Counted from the stretch's first letter, positions 49,949-59,490 are shown. The stretch: 64,000 nucleotides of DNA from Streptomyces musisoli (GCF_016741855.1 NZ_JAERRH010000014.1:124001-188000); one strand, 5' to 3'. Notes: a model not told the origin generated them from the sequence alone. Numbers and translations are program-made.

Positions 49949-50700
49949 CGGTCCCCCTCCACGCCGTCCGTGGCGTCCTGCCCCGTACGCCCCCGGCGCC
50001 GGCCCTCGGCGAGGAGCGCGAGCGGGGCCGCCAGTGCCGCCACCAGGACCGGTACTCCGGCCGGCAGGACGGGCAGCAGGCCGAGGCCCAGCAGGACGGC
50101 GAGGCCCGCGACCGCGCGCTCGGTGGCCGTCTTCAGCATCGGCGCGAGCAGGGCCAGGAACACGGCGGGTCCCGCCGCGTCCAGTCCCCACGCGCGCGTG
50201 TCACCGATCGCCTCGGCCCCCAGGGCGCCGAGCAGCGTGGTGAGGTTCCACAGCACGTACAGGCTGAGCCCGGTGACGGTGAAGCCGATCCGCGCTGCCC
50301 GCCGGGTCGGCTGTGCCAGGGTGACCGCCGTGGTCTCGTCGATCACCCACTGGGCGGCGAACGGCCGCACCGCGCGCGGGAGGGCGAGCAGCTGCGACAG
50401 CCGCAGCCCGTAGAAGGCGTTGCGTACGCCCAGGAAGAACGCACCGGCCGCGGCCGTGAACGGGCTGCCCCCCGCGGCGAGCGCCCCGACCAGGGCGAAC
50501 TGGGAGGCGCCGGTGAACACCAGGAGGCTGAGCGCGCAGGTCTGGAGCAGCCCGAGTCCGCTGCCGGCCGAGGTCACGCCGAAGGCGAATCCGGACAGGC
50601 CTACGGCGACGCCGACCCCGAGGGCGTCCCGTACGACGGCCGCGTCCGGCTTGTCCGCCCCGTCGGCTGTCTGGTCCGTGAGTGCTATGTGCTGTGCCAC
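49945..50700 (-). CDS. AzlC-type branched-chain amino acid export permease
   Basis: 251 residues of the AzlC family: GVGVAVGLSGFAFGVTSAGS, LVFTGASQFALVGALAAGG, FFLGVRNAFYGLRLSQLL, then QWVIDETTAVTLAQ. GTG 50700 lies 24 bp after the stop of the AraC regulator and is probably cotranscribed with it and AzlD. No strong ribosome site precedes it. Confidence 0.9.
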   Translation of the reverse strand: MAQHIALTDQTADGADKPDAAVVRDALGVGVAVGLSGFAFGVTSAGSGLGLLQTCALSLLVFTGASQFALVGALAAGGSPFTAAAGAFFLGVRNAFYGLRLSQLLALPRAVRPFAAQWVIDETTAVTLAQPTRRAARIGFTVTGLSLYVLWNLTTLLGALGAEAIGDTRAWGLDAAGPAVFLALLAPMLKTATERAVAGLAVLLGLGLLPVLPAGVPVLVAALAAPLALLAEGRRRGRTGQDATDGVEGDR

Positions 50701-50723
50701 GCCCCGGACGCTACGGGCGGCCG

Positions 50724-51582
50724 TCAACCCGTGTCTTGTACGTTCTTGCGCTCGCCGGGGCTCGTGCGCTCGCGCTGGTAGGCGCCCGGAGGCACTCCGA
50801 CGATCCGGGCGAAGTGGCGGTTGAGGTGGGGCTGGTCGGTGAAGCCGACGGCGACGGCCGCCTCGGCGGGCGTGGTCCCCGCGTCCAGCAGCAGCCGGGC
50901 GCGGCGCACGCGGGCGTCGGTCAGCCAGGCGTGCGGCGGCAGGCCGTAGGCGTCGCGGAACGCCCGCAGCAGGGCGAACGGGCTGGTCCCGAGGTCCTCG
51001 GCCAGCCGCTCCAGGGTCGGCGGCCCGGCCATCCGGTCTTCCAGCACCGCACGCGCGCGTGCCGCGATCCGCGCACCGGCCGTCCGGGTCCGCCGCTCGG
51101 GCAGCGGTCCGCCGTTCAACCGCAGCAGCCTGGTCACGGCGACCCGCAGGAGCGTGTCGGCGGCCAGCGGGTTGCCCTCGTCGGCCGCGCGCAGCACCTG
51201 GTGGACCAGACGGACGGTGTAGGAATCGTCGAGGACGGGGCTGACGAAGCCCGGGCTGCCGCGGAGGGTGGTGGTCTCGGCGGCGATCGCGGCGACCACG
51301 TCGGGCGACGGGTAGAGCGCGCCGTACCGCCAGCCCTCGGGCACCCCGGCCCGGCCGGTGTGCGGGGTGTCCGGGTTGACCAGGGCGAGCGCTCCCGCGC
51401 CCCCGGAGACGTCGGAGCCGTGGTGGTGGAAGACCTCGACGCCGTCGGCGATGGCCGCGATGACGAAGTGCTCGTGGGTGTGCCGGACGAAGGTCTTGCG
51501 GATGTAGCGGGCTCGCAGCAGGTCCACCCCGGGCAGCTCCGCGTACCGCCAGTGCCGTGCCCGTTCCCCTGATCCCGCCATA
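50724..51582 (-). CDS. AraC-family regulator of azlCD
   Basis: 286 residues: an N-terminal cupin ligand domain (FVRHTHEHFVIAAIADGVEV) and two helix-turn-helices in the C-terminal AraC domain (LERLAEDLGTSPFALLRAFR and AVAVGFTDQPHLNRHFARIVG). It sits first in the putative araC-azlC-azlD operon, so it probably activates amino-acid export in response to a ligand. ATG 51582 has only a weak ribosome site. Confidence 0.88.
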
Positions 51583-52029
51583 CCGCCATTGTCCGCCCGG
51601 CCGGCCGCCACACGGCTCCGGCCACCCGGAACCCCGGGCCCACGCCGAGCCCGCCCCCGTCTCGGCCCACCGGGCACGCCTCTTCGCCGGCCCCGCCCGG
51701 CACCATGCCGACCCCGTCCGGCACACCCGGCCCCGGTCCCGCCCGGCTGACACCACGCCGCCCCCACCCGGAACGGCACCACGTCGCCCCCGCCCGGCAC
51801 AACACCACTCCGGCCCGGCTCCGCGTACCCGGCCCCAGCCCGCCCGGCACGCCCCGCGCCGCCGCCCGGCACGCCTCACCCGATCCCCCGACCCGCAGCC
51901 AGCCAGCCGGCCAGCCGGCCAGCCGGCCACCGAGCGGAGCAGGCCCCGGGCCCCGGGCCCGAAGACCCGCACAGCGTCCCATTTGCCCAGGTCAGGGTGA
52001 TTGTCAGTGGGTGGGTGCAGGATGGACGC
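51583..52029. other. Divergent intergenic region with low-complexity repeats
   Basis: C-rich imperfect repeats of CCCGGCAC type (51600-51870) and a 9-bp run of CCAGCCGGC units (about 51898-51930) separate araC from lhr. No gene seen. The stretch just before lhr holds TTGTCAGTGG but no clear promoter. Confidence 0.5.
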
Positions 52030-55000
52030 ATGGTCAGCTCCGCCCACCGGGCCCTCGACGGCTTCTCCCCCGCGACCCGCGGCTGGTTCACGGGGGCCTT
52101 CTCCGCGCCCACCGCGGCCCAGGCGGGCGCGTGGCAGGCCATTCAGGCGGGCTCGGACGTGCTGGTGGTCGCCCCCACCGGCTCGGGCAAGACCCTGGCC
52201 GCGTTCCTCGCCGCGCTGGACCAGCTGGCCTCGGCCCCGCCCCCGGCCGACCCGAAGAAGCGCTGCCGGGTGCTGTACGTGTCGCCGCTGAAGGCCCTGG
52301 CCGTCGACGTGGAACGCAACCTGCGCAGCCCCCTGACCGGCATCCGCCAGGAATCCGTGCGTGCGGGCCTGCCCGAGCCCGAGGTCAGGGTCGGCATCCG
52401 GTCCGGCGACACCCCGGCCGCCGAGCGCCGCGCCCTGTCCACGCGCCCGCCGGACATCCTGATCACCACCCCCGAGTCGCTGTTCCTGATGCTGACGTCG
52501 GCCACCCGCGACGCGCTCACGGGCGTGGAGACGGTGATCCTGGACGAGGTGCACGCGGTCGCGGGCACCAAGCGCGGCGCGCACCTGGCGCTCTCCCTTG
52601 AGCGGCTGGACGAACTGCTGCCGAAGCCGGCCCGCCGGATCGGCCTGTCGGCGACCGTGCGTCCGGTGGACGAGATCGCCCGGTATCTGTCGCCGCGCCG
52701 CAAGGTGGAGATCGTCCAGCCGGAGTCCGGCAAGGAGTTCGACCTCTCCGTGGTCGTCCCGGTCGAGGACATGGGTGAGCTGGGCGGCTCCCCGGCCACC
52801 GAAGCCGCCGAGGGCGCGGAGCGGCCCTCCATCTGGCCGCACGTGGAGGAGCGGATCGCCGACCTGGTCCAGGCCCACCGGTCCACGATCGTCTTCGCCA
52901 ACTCGCGCCGGCTGGCGGAACGCCTGTGCAACCGGCTCAACGAGATCGCCTACGAACGGGCGACCGGGGAGACCCTGGACGAGCACCACTCCCCCGCCCA
53001 GCTGATGGGCGGCTCGGGTGCGGCCCAGGGCGCGCCACCGGTGATCGCCCGCGCGCACCACGGCTCGGTCTCCAAGGAGCAGCGTGCCCTGGTCGAGGAG
53101 GACCTGAAGGCCGGCCGGCTGCCCGCGGTGGTCGCCACGTCCAGCCTCGAACTGGGCATCGACATGGGCGCGGTGGACCTCGTCGTGCAGGTCGAGTCCC
53201 CGCCCTCGGTCGCCTCCGGGCTCCAGCGCGTGGGCCGCGCGGGACACCAGGTGGGTGCCGTCTCCACCGGCGTCGTCTTCCCGAAGTACCGGGGCGACCT
53301 CGTCCAGGCGGCCGTGGTCACGGAGCGGATGCGCTCGGGTTCGATCGAGTCGTTGCGGGTCCCCGCGAACCCGCTGGACGTGCTCGCGCAGCAGCTGGTC
53401 GCCATGACGGCGCTGGACACCTGGCAGTTCGACGACCTGCTGGCCGCGGTCCGCCGCGCGGCCCCGTTCGCCTCGCTGCCCGAGTCGGCGTTCACGGCGA
53501 CGCTCGACATGCTCGCGGGCCGCTATCCCTCGGACGCGTTCGCGGAGCTGCGTCCGCGCGTGGTGTGGGACCGCGTCACCGGCGAGATCACCGGCCGCCC
53601 GGGCGCCCAGCGCCTCGCCGTCACCTCCGGCGGCACGATCCCGGACCGCGGCCTGTTCGGCGTCTTCCTCGCCGGTTCCGACCCCAAGAAGGGCGGCGGC
53701 CGGGTCGGCGAACTGGACGAGGAGATGGTCTACGAGTCGCGGGTGGGCGACGTCTTCACGCTGGGCACGAGCTCCTGGCGGATCGAGGACATCACGCGCG
53801 ACCGCGTCCTGGTCTCGCCCGCGCCGGGCGTGCCGGGCCGGCTGCCCTTCTGGAAGGGCGACCAGCTGGGCCGTCCGCTGGAGCTGGGCCGCGCGGTGGG
53901 CGCGTTCCTGCGCGAGGTCGGCTCGCTGTCCAAGGACGACGCCCGGCTGCGACTGCTCACGGCCGGCCTGGACGCATGGGCGGCGGACAACGTGCTGTCG
54001 TACCTCAGCGAGCAGCGTGAGGCCTGCGGCCACGTCCCGGACGACCGCACGATCGTCGTGGAGCGGTTCCGGGACGAGCTGGGTGACTGGCGGGTCGTCG
54101 TCCACTCCCCCTTCGGCGCCCAGGTCCACGCCCCCTGGGCCCTCGCCCTCGGCGCCCGTCTGTCCGAGCGGTACGGCATGGACGCGCAGGTCATGCATGC
54201 CGACGACGGCATCGTGCTGCGCCTGCCGGACGCCGATCTGATGGGCCTGGACCTGCTCGACCAGGAGCCGGTGAAGGCGGGCGCCGAGTACGACGGCGAG
54301 CAGGCGCCGGTGGGTGCCGGGGACGTCCTGTTCGACAAGGGCGAGGTCGACCAGATCGTCACCGACCAGGTCGGCGGCTCGGCGCTGTTCGCCTCCCGGT
54401 TCCGGGAGTGCGCCGCCCGCGCGCTGCTGCTGCCGCGCCGCAACCCCGGAAAGCGCACCCCGCTGTGGCAGCAGCGCCAGCGGGCGGCCCAGCTGCTCCA
54501 GGTGGCGAGCGAGTTCGGCTCGTTCCCGATCGTCCTGGAAGCGGTCCGCGAATGCCTCCAGGACGTCTTCGACGTGCCCGGACTGGTCGAGCTGATGGGC
54601 GACATCGAGTCCCGCAAGGTGCGCCTGGTCGAGGTCACCACGCCGGAGCCGTCCCCGTTCGCCCGCTCCCTGCTCTTCGGGTACGTCGCCCAGTTCCTGT
54701 ACGAGGGCGACTCCCCGCTGGCAGAACGCCGCGCGGCCGCGCTCTCCCTGGACTCCCGGCTGCTGGCCGAACTGCTGGGCCAGGCGGAGCTGCGCGAACT
54801 GCTCGACGCGGAGGTGCTGACCGAGCTGGAGCGCGAGCTGCAGTGGCTCACCGAGGACCGCCGGGTCAAGGACGTCGAGGGCGTCGCCGATGTGCTCCGG
54901 CTGCTCGGCCCGCTGACCGACGCCGAGCTGGCCGCGCGCGGCGCGGACCCGCAGTGGGCGCCGGAGCTGGCCGGGGCCCGCCGGGCGATCAAGGTCCGGA

Positions 55001-57042
55001 TCGCGGGCGCCGACCACTGGGCGGCCGTCGAGGACGCGGGCCGGCTGCGCGACGCGCTCGGCACGGCGCTGCCGGTCGGTGTCCCCGAGGCGTTCACCGA
55101 ACCGGTCAAGGACCCGCTGGGCGACCTCCTCGCGCGCTACGCCCGGACCCACGGCCCGTTCACCTCAGCCGCCGCGGCGGCCCGGTTCGGTCTGGGGGTC
55201 GCGGTCACCGAGGGGGCCCTGCAGCGGCTCGCGGCCAACGGCCGGGTCGTCCAGGGCGAGTTCCACCCGGCCGGCATCGGCCAGGAGTGGTGCGACGCGG
55301 CCGTACTGCGCCGCCTGCGCCGCCGCTCCCTGGCGGCCCTGCGCCATGAGCTGGAGCCCGTGCCGCCGGCCGCGCTCGCCCAGTTCCTGCCGCAGTGGCA
55401 GCACATCGGCAAGGGCCACGGACTGCGCGGCGTAGACGGACTGGTGCGCGCCGTCGAGCAGTTGCAGGGTGCCTCCGTGCCCGCCTCCGCGCTGGAGAAG
55501 CTGGTCCTGCCCTCCCGCGTGGCGAACTACACGCCCTCGATGCTCGACGAACTGACCGCCGCGGGCGAGGTGGTGTGGGCCGGCGCGGGCGCCCTGCCCG
55601 GCAAGGACGGCTGGGTCTCCCTCTATCTGGCGGACGCGGCCCCGCTGCTGCTGCCGGCACCGCATCCGCTGGAGCTGACCGCGCTCCACCAGTCCGTCCT
55701 CGATGCCCTCTCCGGCGGCTACGGCCTGTTCTTCCGGCAGATCGCCGACCAGATCCGCGCCACCACGCACCCCGACGTCACCGACCCCCAACTGGCCGAC
55801 GCGCTGTGGGACCTGGCCTGGTCGGGACGGCTCACCAACGACACCCTGGCCCCCATGCGCTCCCTGCTGGGTTCCGGCCGTACGGCGGGGTCGACCGCGC
55901 ACCGCGCCAAGCGTGCCGTCCCGCGCGGACGGTACGGCTCCCTGACCGCTGCCGCGCGCACCGCCTCCCGCACCGGCCCGCCGACCGTGGCCGGCCGCTG
56001 GTCCCTGCTGCCCGTGGCCGAGCCGGACGCGACCGTGCGCGCGCACGCGCTGGCCCGCACGCTGCTGGACCGGCACGGCGTGGTCACCCGGGGTGCGGTC
56101 GCCGCGGAGGGCGTCGAGGGCGGCTTCTCGGCGGTGTACCGCGTGCTGTCGGTGTTCGAGGAGAGCGGTCAGGCCAGGCGTGGTTACGTGGTCGAGGGGC
56201 TGGGCGCGGCCCAGTTCGCGATGGACGGCGCGGTGGACCGGCTCCGCGCGGTGGCGAACGCCCGTGAGCGGGCCCAGGGTCTGCCCGCGCCGGTGCCACA
56301 GAACGGCTTCGGCGCCCCGGCCATGACCGACGGCTTCGCCGGCCAGGGCTTCCCGAACCCCTTCGACGGCACCGACGGCACCCCGCACGGCCACACGTTC
56401 GACGGAGCCGACGGTGGCTTCGCCCACCCCGGCCTGGAGGGCGACTTCACCTGGCCGCCGGAGGACCACCCCGGCGCGGACGCCGGCCGGTTCTCGCCGC
56501 GCGATCTCGCCGACCCGTTCGCCGCCCCGGGCTACGGCGGCCCACGCGGCGGCGGTACCCCATACGGATCGGGTCCTCCCCACGGCCAGTCCGCCTACGG
56601 CGCGGCCCCGCACCGCGGCTACGGTCGGGCGGGTGGTCCCCCCGCGCCCGACCCCCGTGCCGTGGTCCTGGCCGCGGCCGACCCCGCGAACGCCTACGGC
56701 TCCGCGCTGCCCTGGCCGGAGCCACCGACCGGCGCCGGGCACAAGCCGGGCCGCAAGGCGGGTTCGCTGGTCGTCCTGGTGGAGGGCGAGCTGACGCTCT
56801 ACGTGGAGCGGGGCGGCAAGACGCTGCTGGCCTGGCCCACCGCCGAGGACACCGCCGCGACGGACGACCCCCGCCTGCGTACGGCCGCCGAGGCGCTGGC
56901 CGCGGCGGCCCGCGCGGGCTCGCTCGGTACGGTCACGGTCGAGCGGATCAACGGCGCCCAGGCCCTGACCTCCCCGACAGGCACCCTCCTGGAGGCGGCA
57001 GGGTTCGTGGCGACCCCGCGCGGCCTGCGCCTGAGAGCATGA
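52030..57042 (+). CDS. lhr: Lhr-type DNA helicase
   Basis: A very large SF2 helicase (1670 residues) of the Lhr family, linked to DNA repair. Walker A VVAPTGSGKTLAAFLAALDQ, DEVH box TVILDEVHAVAGTKRGAH, SAT in RIGLSATVRP, and motif VI in GLQRVGRAGHQ. The Lhr-specific C-terminal half follows, with winged-helix and beta-barrel-like parts. A Gly/Pro-rich low-complexity insert occupies residues 1423-1540. ATG 52030 has AGGATGG upstream. The adjacent Nei/Fpg glycosylase gene suggests a shared repair role, a common pairing in actinobacteria. Confidence 0.93.
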   Translation: MVSSAHRALDGFSPATRGWFTGAFSAPTAAQAGAWQAIQAGSDVLVVAPTGSGKTLAAFLAALDQLASAPPPADPKKRCRVLYVSPLKALAVDVERNLRSPLTGIRQESVRAGLPEPEVRVGIRSGDTPAAERRALSTRPPDILITTPESLFLMLTSATRDALTGVETVILDEVHAVAGTKRGAHLALSLERLDELLPKPARRIGLSATVRPVDEIARYLSPRRKVEIVQPESGKEFDLSVVVPVEDMGELGGSPATEAAEGAERPSIWPHVEERIADLVQAHRSTIVFANSRRLAERLCNRLNEIAYERATGETLDEHHSPAQLMGGSGAAQGAPPVIARAHHGSVSKEQRALVEEDLKAGRLPAVVATSSLELGIDMGAVDLVVQVESPPSVASGLQRVGRAGHQVGAVSTGVVFPKYRGDLVQAAVVTERMRSGSIESLRVPANPLDVLAQQLVAMTALDTWQFDDLLAAVRRAAPFASLPESAFTATLDMLAGRYPSDAFAELRPRVVWDRVTGEITGRPGAQRLAVTSGGTIPDRGLFGVFLAGSDPKKGGGRVGELDEEMVYESRVGDVFTLGTSSWRIEDITRDRVLVSPAPGVPGRLPFWKGDQLGRPLELGRAVGAFLREVGSLSKDDARLRLLTAGLDAWAADNVLSYLSEQREACGHVPDDRTIVVERFRDELGDWRVVVHSPFGAQVHAPWALALGARLSERYGMDAQVMHADDGIVLRLPDADLMGLDLLDQEPVKAGAEYDGEQAPVGAGDVLFDKGEVDQIVTDQVGGSALFASRFRECAARALLLPRRNPGKRTPLWQQRQRAAQLLQVASEFGSFPIVLEAVRECLQDVFDVPGLVELMGDIESRKVRLVEVTTPEPSPFARSLLFGYVAQFLYEGDSPLAERRAAALSLDSRLLAELLGQAELRELLDAEVLTELERELQWLTEDRRVKDVEGVADVLRLLGPLTDAELAARGADPQWAPELAGARRAIKVRIAGADHWAAVEDAGRLRDALGTALPVGVPEAFTEPVKDPLGDLLARYARTHGPFTSAAAAARFGLGVAVTEGALQRLAANGRVVQGEFHPAGIGQEWCDAAVLRRLRRRSLAALRHELEPVPPAALAQFLPQWQHIGKGHGLRGVDGLVRAVEQLQGASVPASALEKLVLPSRVANYTPSMLDELTAAGEVVWAGAGALPGKDGWVSLYLADAAPLLLPAPHPLELTALHQSVLDALSGGYGLFFRQIADQIRATTHPDVTDPQLADALWDLAWSGRLTNDTLAPMRSLLGSGRTAGSTAHRAKRAVPRGRYGSLTAAARTASRTGPPTVAGRWSLLPVAEPDATVRAHALARTLLDRHGVVTRGAVAAEGVEGGFSAVYRVLSVFEESGQARRGYVVEGLGAAQFAMDGAVDRLRAVANARERAQGLPAPVPQNGFGAPAMTDGFAGQGFPNPFDGTDGTPHGHTFDGADGGFAHPGLEGDFTWPPEDHPGADAGRFSPRDLADPFAAPGYGGPRGGGTPYGSGPPHGQSAYGAAPHRGYGRAGGPPAPDPRAVVLAAADPANAYGSALPWPEPPTGAGHKPGRKAGSLVVLVEGELTLYVERGGKTLLAWPTAEDTAATDDPRLRTAAEALAAAARAGSLGTVTVERINGAQALTSPTGTLLEAAGFVATPRGLRLRA

Positions 57043-57129
57043 CCGGCACCGGCACCACTCCGCCGCCCCGCTCCGTCCACGGCCGCCGCTCCGCCCCCGG
57101 CCCGGGCACAGGCATCGCCGCGCGCCGCC

Positions 57130-57335
57130 GGTCACGGACCCCGCCCGGCCGGCCCGGCAGGACCCCCGCCCAGCCCGCCCGGCAGGACCTCCGTCCGGCT
57201 CACCGGCACGACCACCGTCCTGCTCCGCCCGGCACGGTCGCCGTCCCCGTCACCTGACACGACCACCGTCCCGTCCGCCCCCTCCCCCGGTAGGGTCACC
57301 GTCCCGCCCACCCGGCACGACCACCCTCGCCCCGC
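57130..57335. repeat. Degenerate 24-33-bp repeats between lhr and nei
   Basis: About seven units around CCCGGCACGACCACCGTCC (57148 to 57330). They are similar to, though not a clear copy of, the lhr end (GACCGGCACCGGCACCACTCC). Lies in the 326-bp gap 57043-57368, which holds no gene. Confidence 0.6.
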
Positions 57336-57368
57336 GTCCGCCGGACCCTGCCGTGGCACGCTTGACGC

Positions 57369-58211
57369 ATGCCCGAAGGTGACACGGTCTGGCAGGCGGC
57401 GCGGCGGCTGCACGAAGCTCTCACGGGCAAGACGCTGACCCGCAGCGATTTCCGCGTGCCCAAGTACGCGACGGTCGACCTGACCGGCCGCAAGGTGCTC
57501 GGCACGATCCCGCGCGGCAAGCACCTGCTGACCCGCTTCGAGGGCGGCCTGACCCTGCACACCCATCTGCGCATGGAGGGCGCGTGGAAGGTGTACGGCA
57601 CGGGCGAGCGGTGGCGGGGCGGACCGGCGCACCAGATCCGGGCGATCCTCGGCACCGTCGACCGCACGGCCGTCGGCTACCGTCTCCAGGTCCTGGAGCT
57701 GCTGCGCAGCACCGAGGAGGAGCAGGTCGTCGGCCATCTGGGCCCCGACCTGCTCGGCCCGGACTGGGACCCCGGGCGTGCTCTGGCCAACGTTCTCGCC
57801 GACCCCGCCCGCCAGCTCGGCGAGGCCCTGCTGGACCAGCGCAATCTGGCCGGCATCGGCAACGTCTACAAGAGCGAGCTGTGCTTCCTGCTCGGCGTGA
57901 CCCCCTGGCTGCCGGCCGGCGCGCTCCCGGCGGACCGCGCCGAGAAGCTGCCCGGCCTGGCCAAGCGGCTGCTGGAGGCGAACCGCGACCGCCCGGTCCG
58001 GCAGACCACGGGTCTGCACCGGCACGACCTGTTCGTCTACGGCCGCGCGTCCCGCCCCTGCCTGCGCTGCCACACTCCCGTCCGGGTGGCCGACCAGGGC
58101 GACGGCTCCCAGGAACGCCCCACCTACTGGTGCCCCACCTGCCAGACGGGTCCGGCTCCCGCGGCCGGCACACCCCAACGCTGGCGCGACCGCTACCGCC
58201 GCACCGGCTGA
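57369..58211 (+). CDS. nei: Fpg/Nei-family DNA glycosylase (endonuclease VIII-like)
   Basis: 280 residues starting MPEGDTVWQAARRLHEAL: Pro2 is the catalytic amine and Glu3 the proton donor. LLTRFEGGLTLHTHLRMEG is typical. The helix-two-turn-helix region is LDQRNLAGIGNVYKSELCFL. The C-terminal zinc finger has CLRCHTPVRV and YWCPTCQ. MPEGDTVW and the finger suit actinobacterial Nei rather than Fpg. It removes oxidised bases. No clear ribosome site before the ATG. Confidence 0.92.
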   Translation: MPEGDTVWQAARRLHEALTGKTLTRSDFRVPKYATVDLTGRKVLGTIPRGKHLLTRFEGGLTLHTHLRMEGAWKVYGTGERWRGGPAHQIRAILGTVDRTAVGYRLQVLELLRSTEEEQVVGHLGPDLLGPDWDPGRALANVLADPARQLGEALLDQRNLAGIGNVYKSELCFLLGVTPWLPAGALPADRAEKLPGLAKRLLEANRDRPVRQTTGLHRHDLFVYGRASRPCLRCHTPVRVADQGDGSQERPTYWCPTCQTGPAPAAGTPQRWRDRYRRTG

Positions 58212-58382
58212 CCACCGGGCACCAGGACCGGCCGACCACCCAGCACCACGGACCAGCCGCCCCCCTGCACCACGGACCAGCCGACCCGGCACCACGGACC
58301 GGCGAGCACCCTGCACCTCGGACCGGCCGACCACCCAGCACCACGCACCGGCTCACACCCGGCACCACGGACCGGCCGCCGC
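58200..58382. repeat. Eight-unit tandem array copying the nei 3' end
   Basis: The gene ends CGCACCGGCTGACCACCGGG (TGA is the stop). Seven further units of 22-25 bp follow without a break, e.g. GGACCGGCCGACCACCCAGC, CGGACCAGCCGACCCGGC and CGCACCGGCTCACACCCGG, each ending CACC(A/T). Unit starts: 58200, 58225, 58249, 58273, 58295, 58319, 58344 and 58368. Confidence 0.88.
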
Positions 58383-58463
58383 CCCGCCCCGGCAAGCCGC
58401 GCGAGGCCCGAGGCCACCCCGTCAGTCGGCCCCGGAAGAGTGACCCCGATCCCTGCCGACTAA

Positions 58464-58493
58464 TTGACGACCCGTCAGAAATGCTCGTACCGT
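58464..58493 (+). promoter_or_regulatory. Leaderless promoter with palindromic operator for an SDR gene
   Basis: TTGACG (58464-58469), 18 bp, TACCGT (58488-58493), then six bases to the ATG, so transcription should begin at or next to the start codon. TGACG-ACC-CGTCA (58465-58477) overlaps the -35 box and looks like a repressor site of the TetR type. No TetR gene is in the window. Confidence 0.65.
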
Positions 58494-58499
58494 CCCTGC

Positions 58500-59264
58500 A
58501 TGGCTCTCGCCGCGTACGACCTCACCGGACGCACCGCCTTCGTCACCGGAGCCGCCGGCGGTATCGGCCGGGCCTCCGCCGTGCTGCTCGCCGAGGCGGG
58601 CGCCGCGGTGCACTGCGCCGACCGGGACGCGGACGGCCTGGACGGCACGGCCGTGCTGATCAAGGACCGCGGCGGCACGGCCCGCGTCCACGTCCTCGAC
58701 GTCACCGACCGGCCCGCGCTGAACGAGGCGGTCCGCTCCTGCGAGCGGCTGGACGTGCTGGCCGCCATCGCCGGGATCATGCACAGCAGCACGGTCCTGG
58801 AGACCCGGGACGAGGATCTCGACCGGGTGCTGGACGTCAACTTCAGGGGCGTGCTGTACGCCTGCCAGGAGGCGGCCCGGCTGATGCTCGCGCACGGAAC
58901 CCGCGGCAGCATCGTCACCATGGCCTCCGGCGCGATCGACACCGGCGGTGCCGGACTGCTCTGCTACGGCGCGGCCAAGGCGGCCGTCGTGCAGCTGACC
59001 AAGACGCTGGCCACCGAGGTCGGCCCACAAGGCATCCGGGTCAACGCGATCGCGCCGGGCTGGGTCCGCACCCCCATGACCGACCGCCACGACCGCGAGG
59101 CACAGGCGCACACCGAGGCCGCGATGGCCCGGCGGACACCGCTGGGCCGGGTCGGCGAACCGGACGACGTCGCGCACGCGGTGCTGTATCTGGCGTCGGA
59201 CGCGTCGGGGTTCACGACGGGCCAGATACTTCGCCCGAACGGGGGTGTGACGATGCCCTGGTGA
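58500..59264 (+). CDS. Short-chain dehydrogenase/reductase
   Basis: 254 residues: cofactor motif TGAAGGIGRASA, AGIMHSS, catalytic MASGAIDTGGAGLLCYGAAK (Tyr and Lys), APGWVRTPM, and the C-terminal DASGFTTGQILRPNGG typical of 3-ketoacyl reductase-like SDRs. Start ATG 58500 is leaderless; the frame upstream is not coding-like. Overlaps a small antisense gene at its 3' end. Substrate unknown. Confidence 0.88.
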   Translation: MALAAYDLTGRTAFVTGAAGGIGRASAVLLAEAGAAVHCADRDADGLDGTAVLIKDRGGTARVHVLDVTDRPALNEAVRSCERLDVLAAIAGIMHSSTVLETRDEDLDRVLDVNFRGVLYACQEAARLMLAHGTRGSIVTMASGAIDTGGAGLLCYGAAKAAVVQLTKTLATEVGPQGIRVNAIAPGWVRTPMTDRHDREAQAHTEAAMARRTPLGRVGEPDDVAHAVLYLASDASGFTTGQILRPNGGVTMPW

Positions 59265-59490
59265 CGCCTCCGGCCCGCCAGGCGACCGCCCAGCGTCCCG
59301 TCGGAACGGCGCCGGTCGCGCTCGCCTTCGGCACACAGTGCACCGGCAGCAGACTCAGCCCCCAGCCACCGGCCGCGACGGCCCCCTCCAGCACGCCCGT
59401 CCCCTGTCCGGCGGCGAGCCGCAGCACGGCCCACCACCACACCGCCCCGAGACCGACCGCGGCCCCCCGGCGCACTATCCGCCCCACCAT
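59212..59490 (-). CDS. Possible small membrane protein
   Basis: A 92-codon frame, MVGRIVRRGAAVGLGAVWWW at the start, then LRLAAGQGTGVLEGAVAAGG, with one or two hydrophobic helices, strongly G/C-ending codons and GGAGGTGG eight bases before ATG 59490. Its last 17 codons overlap the 3' end of the SDR gene antisense. A MITE-like element ends 28 bp upstream. No family recognised. Confidence 0.5.
   Translation of the reverse strand: MVGRIVRRGAAVGLGAVWWWAVLRLAAGQGTGVLEGAVAAGGWGLSLLPVHCVPKASATGAVPTGRWAVAWRAGGVTRASSHPRSGEVSGPS

Noticed and set aside
49945..55152. Very long minus-strand open frame antisense to lhr
   Set aside because: Only its last 251 codons (AzlC) are coding. The rest mirrors lhr, has antisense-type codon use and no start signal; long antisense frames are expected in GC-rich DNA.
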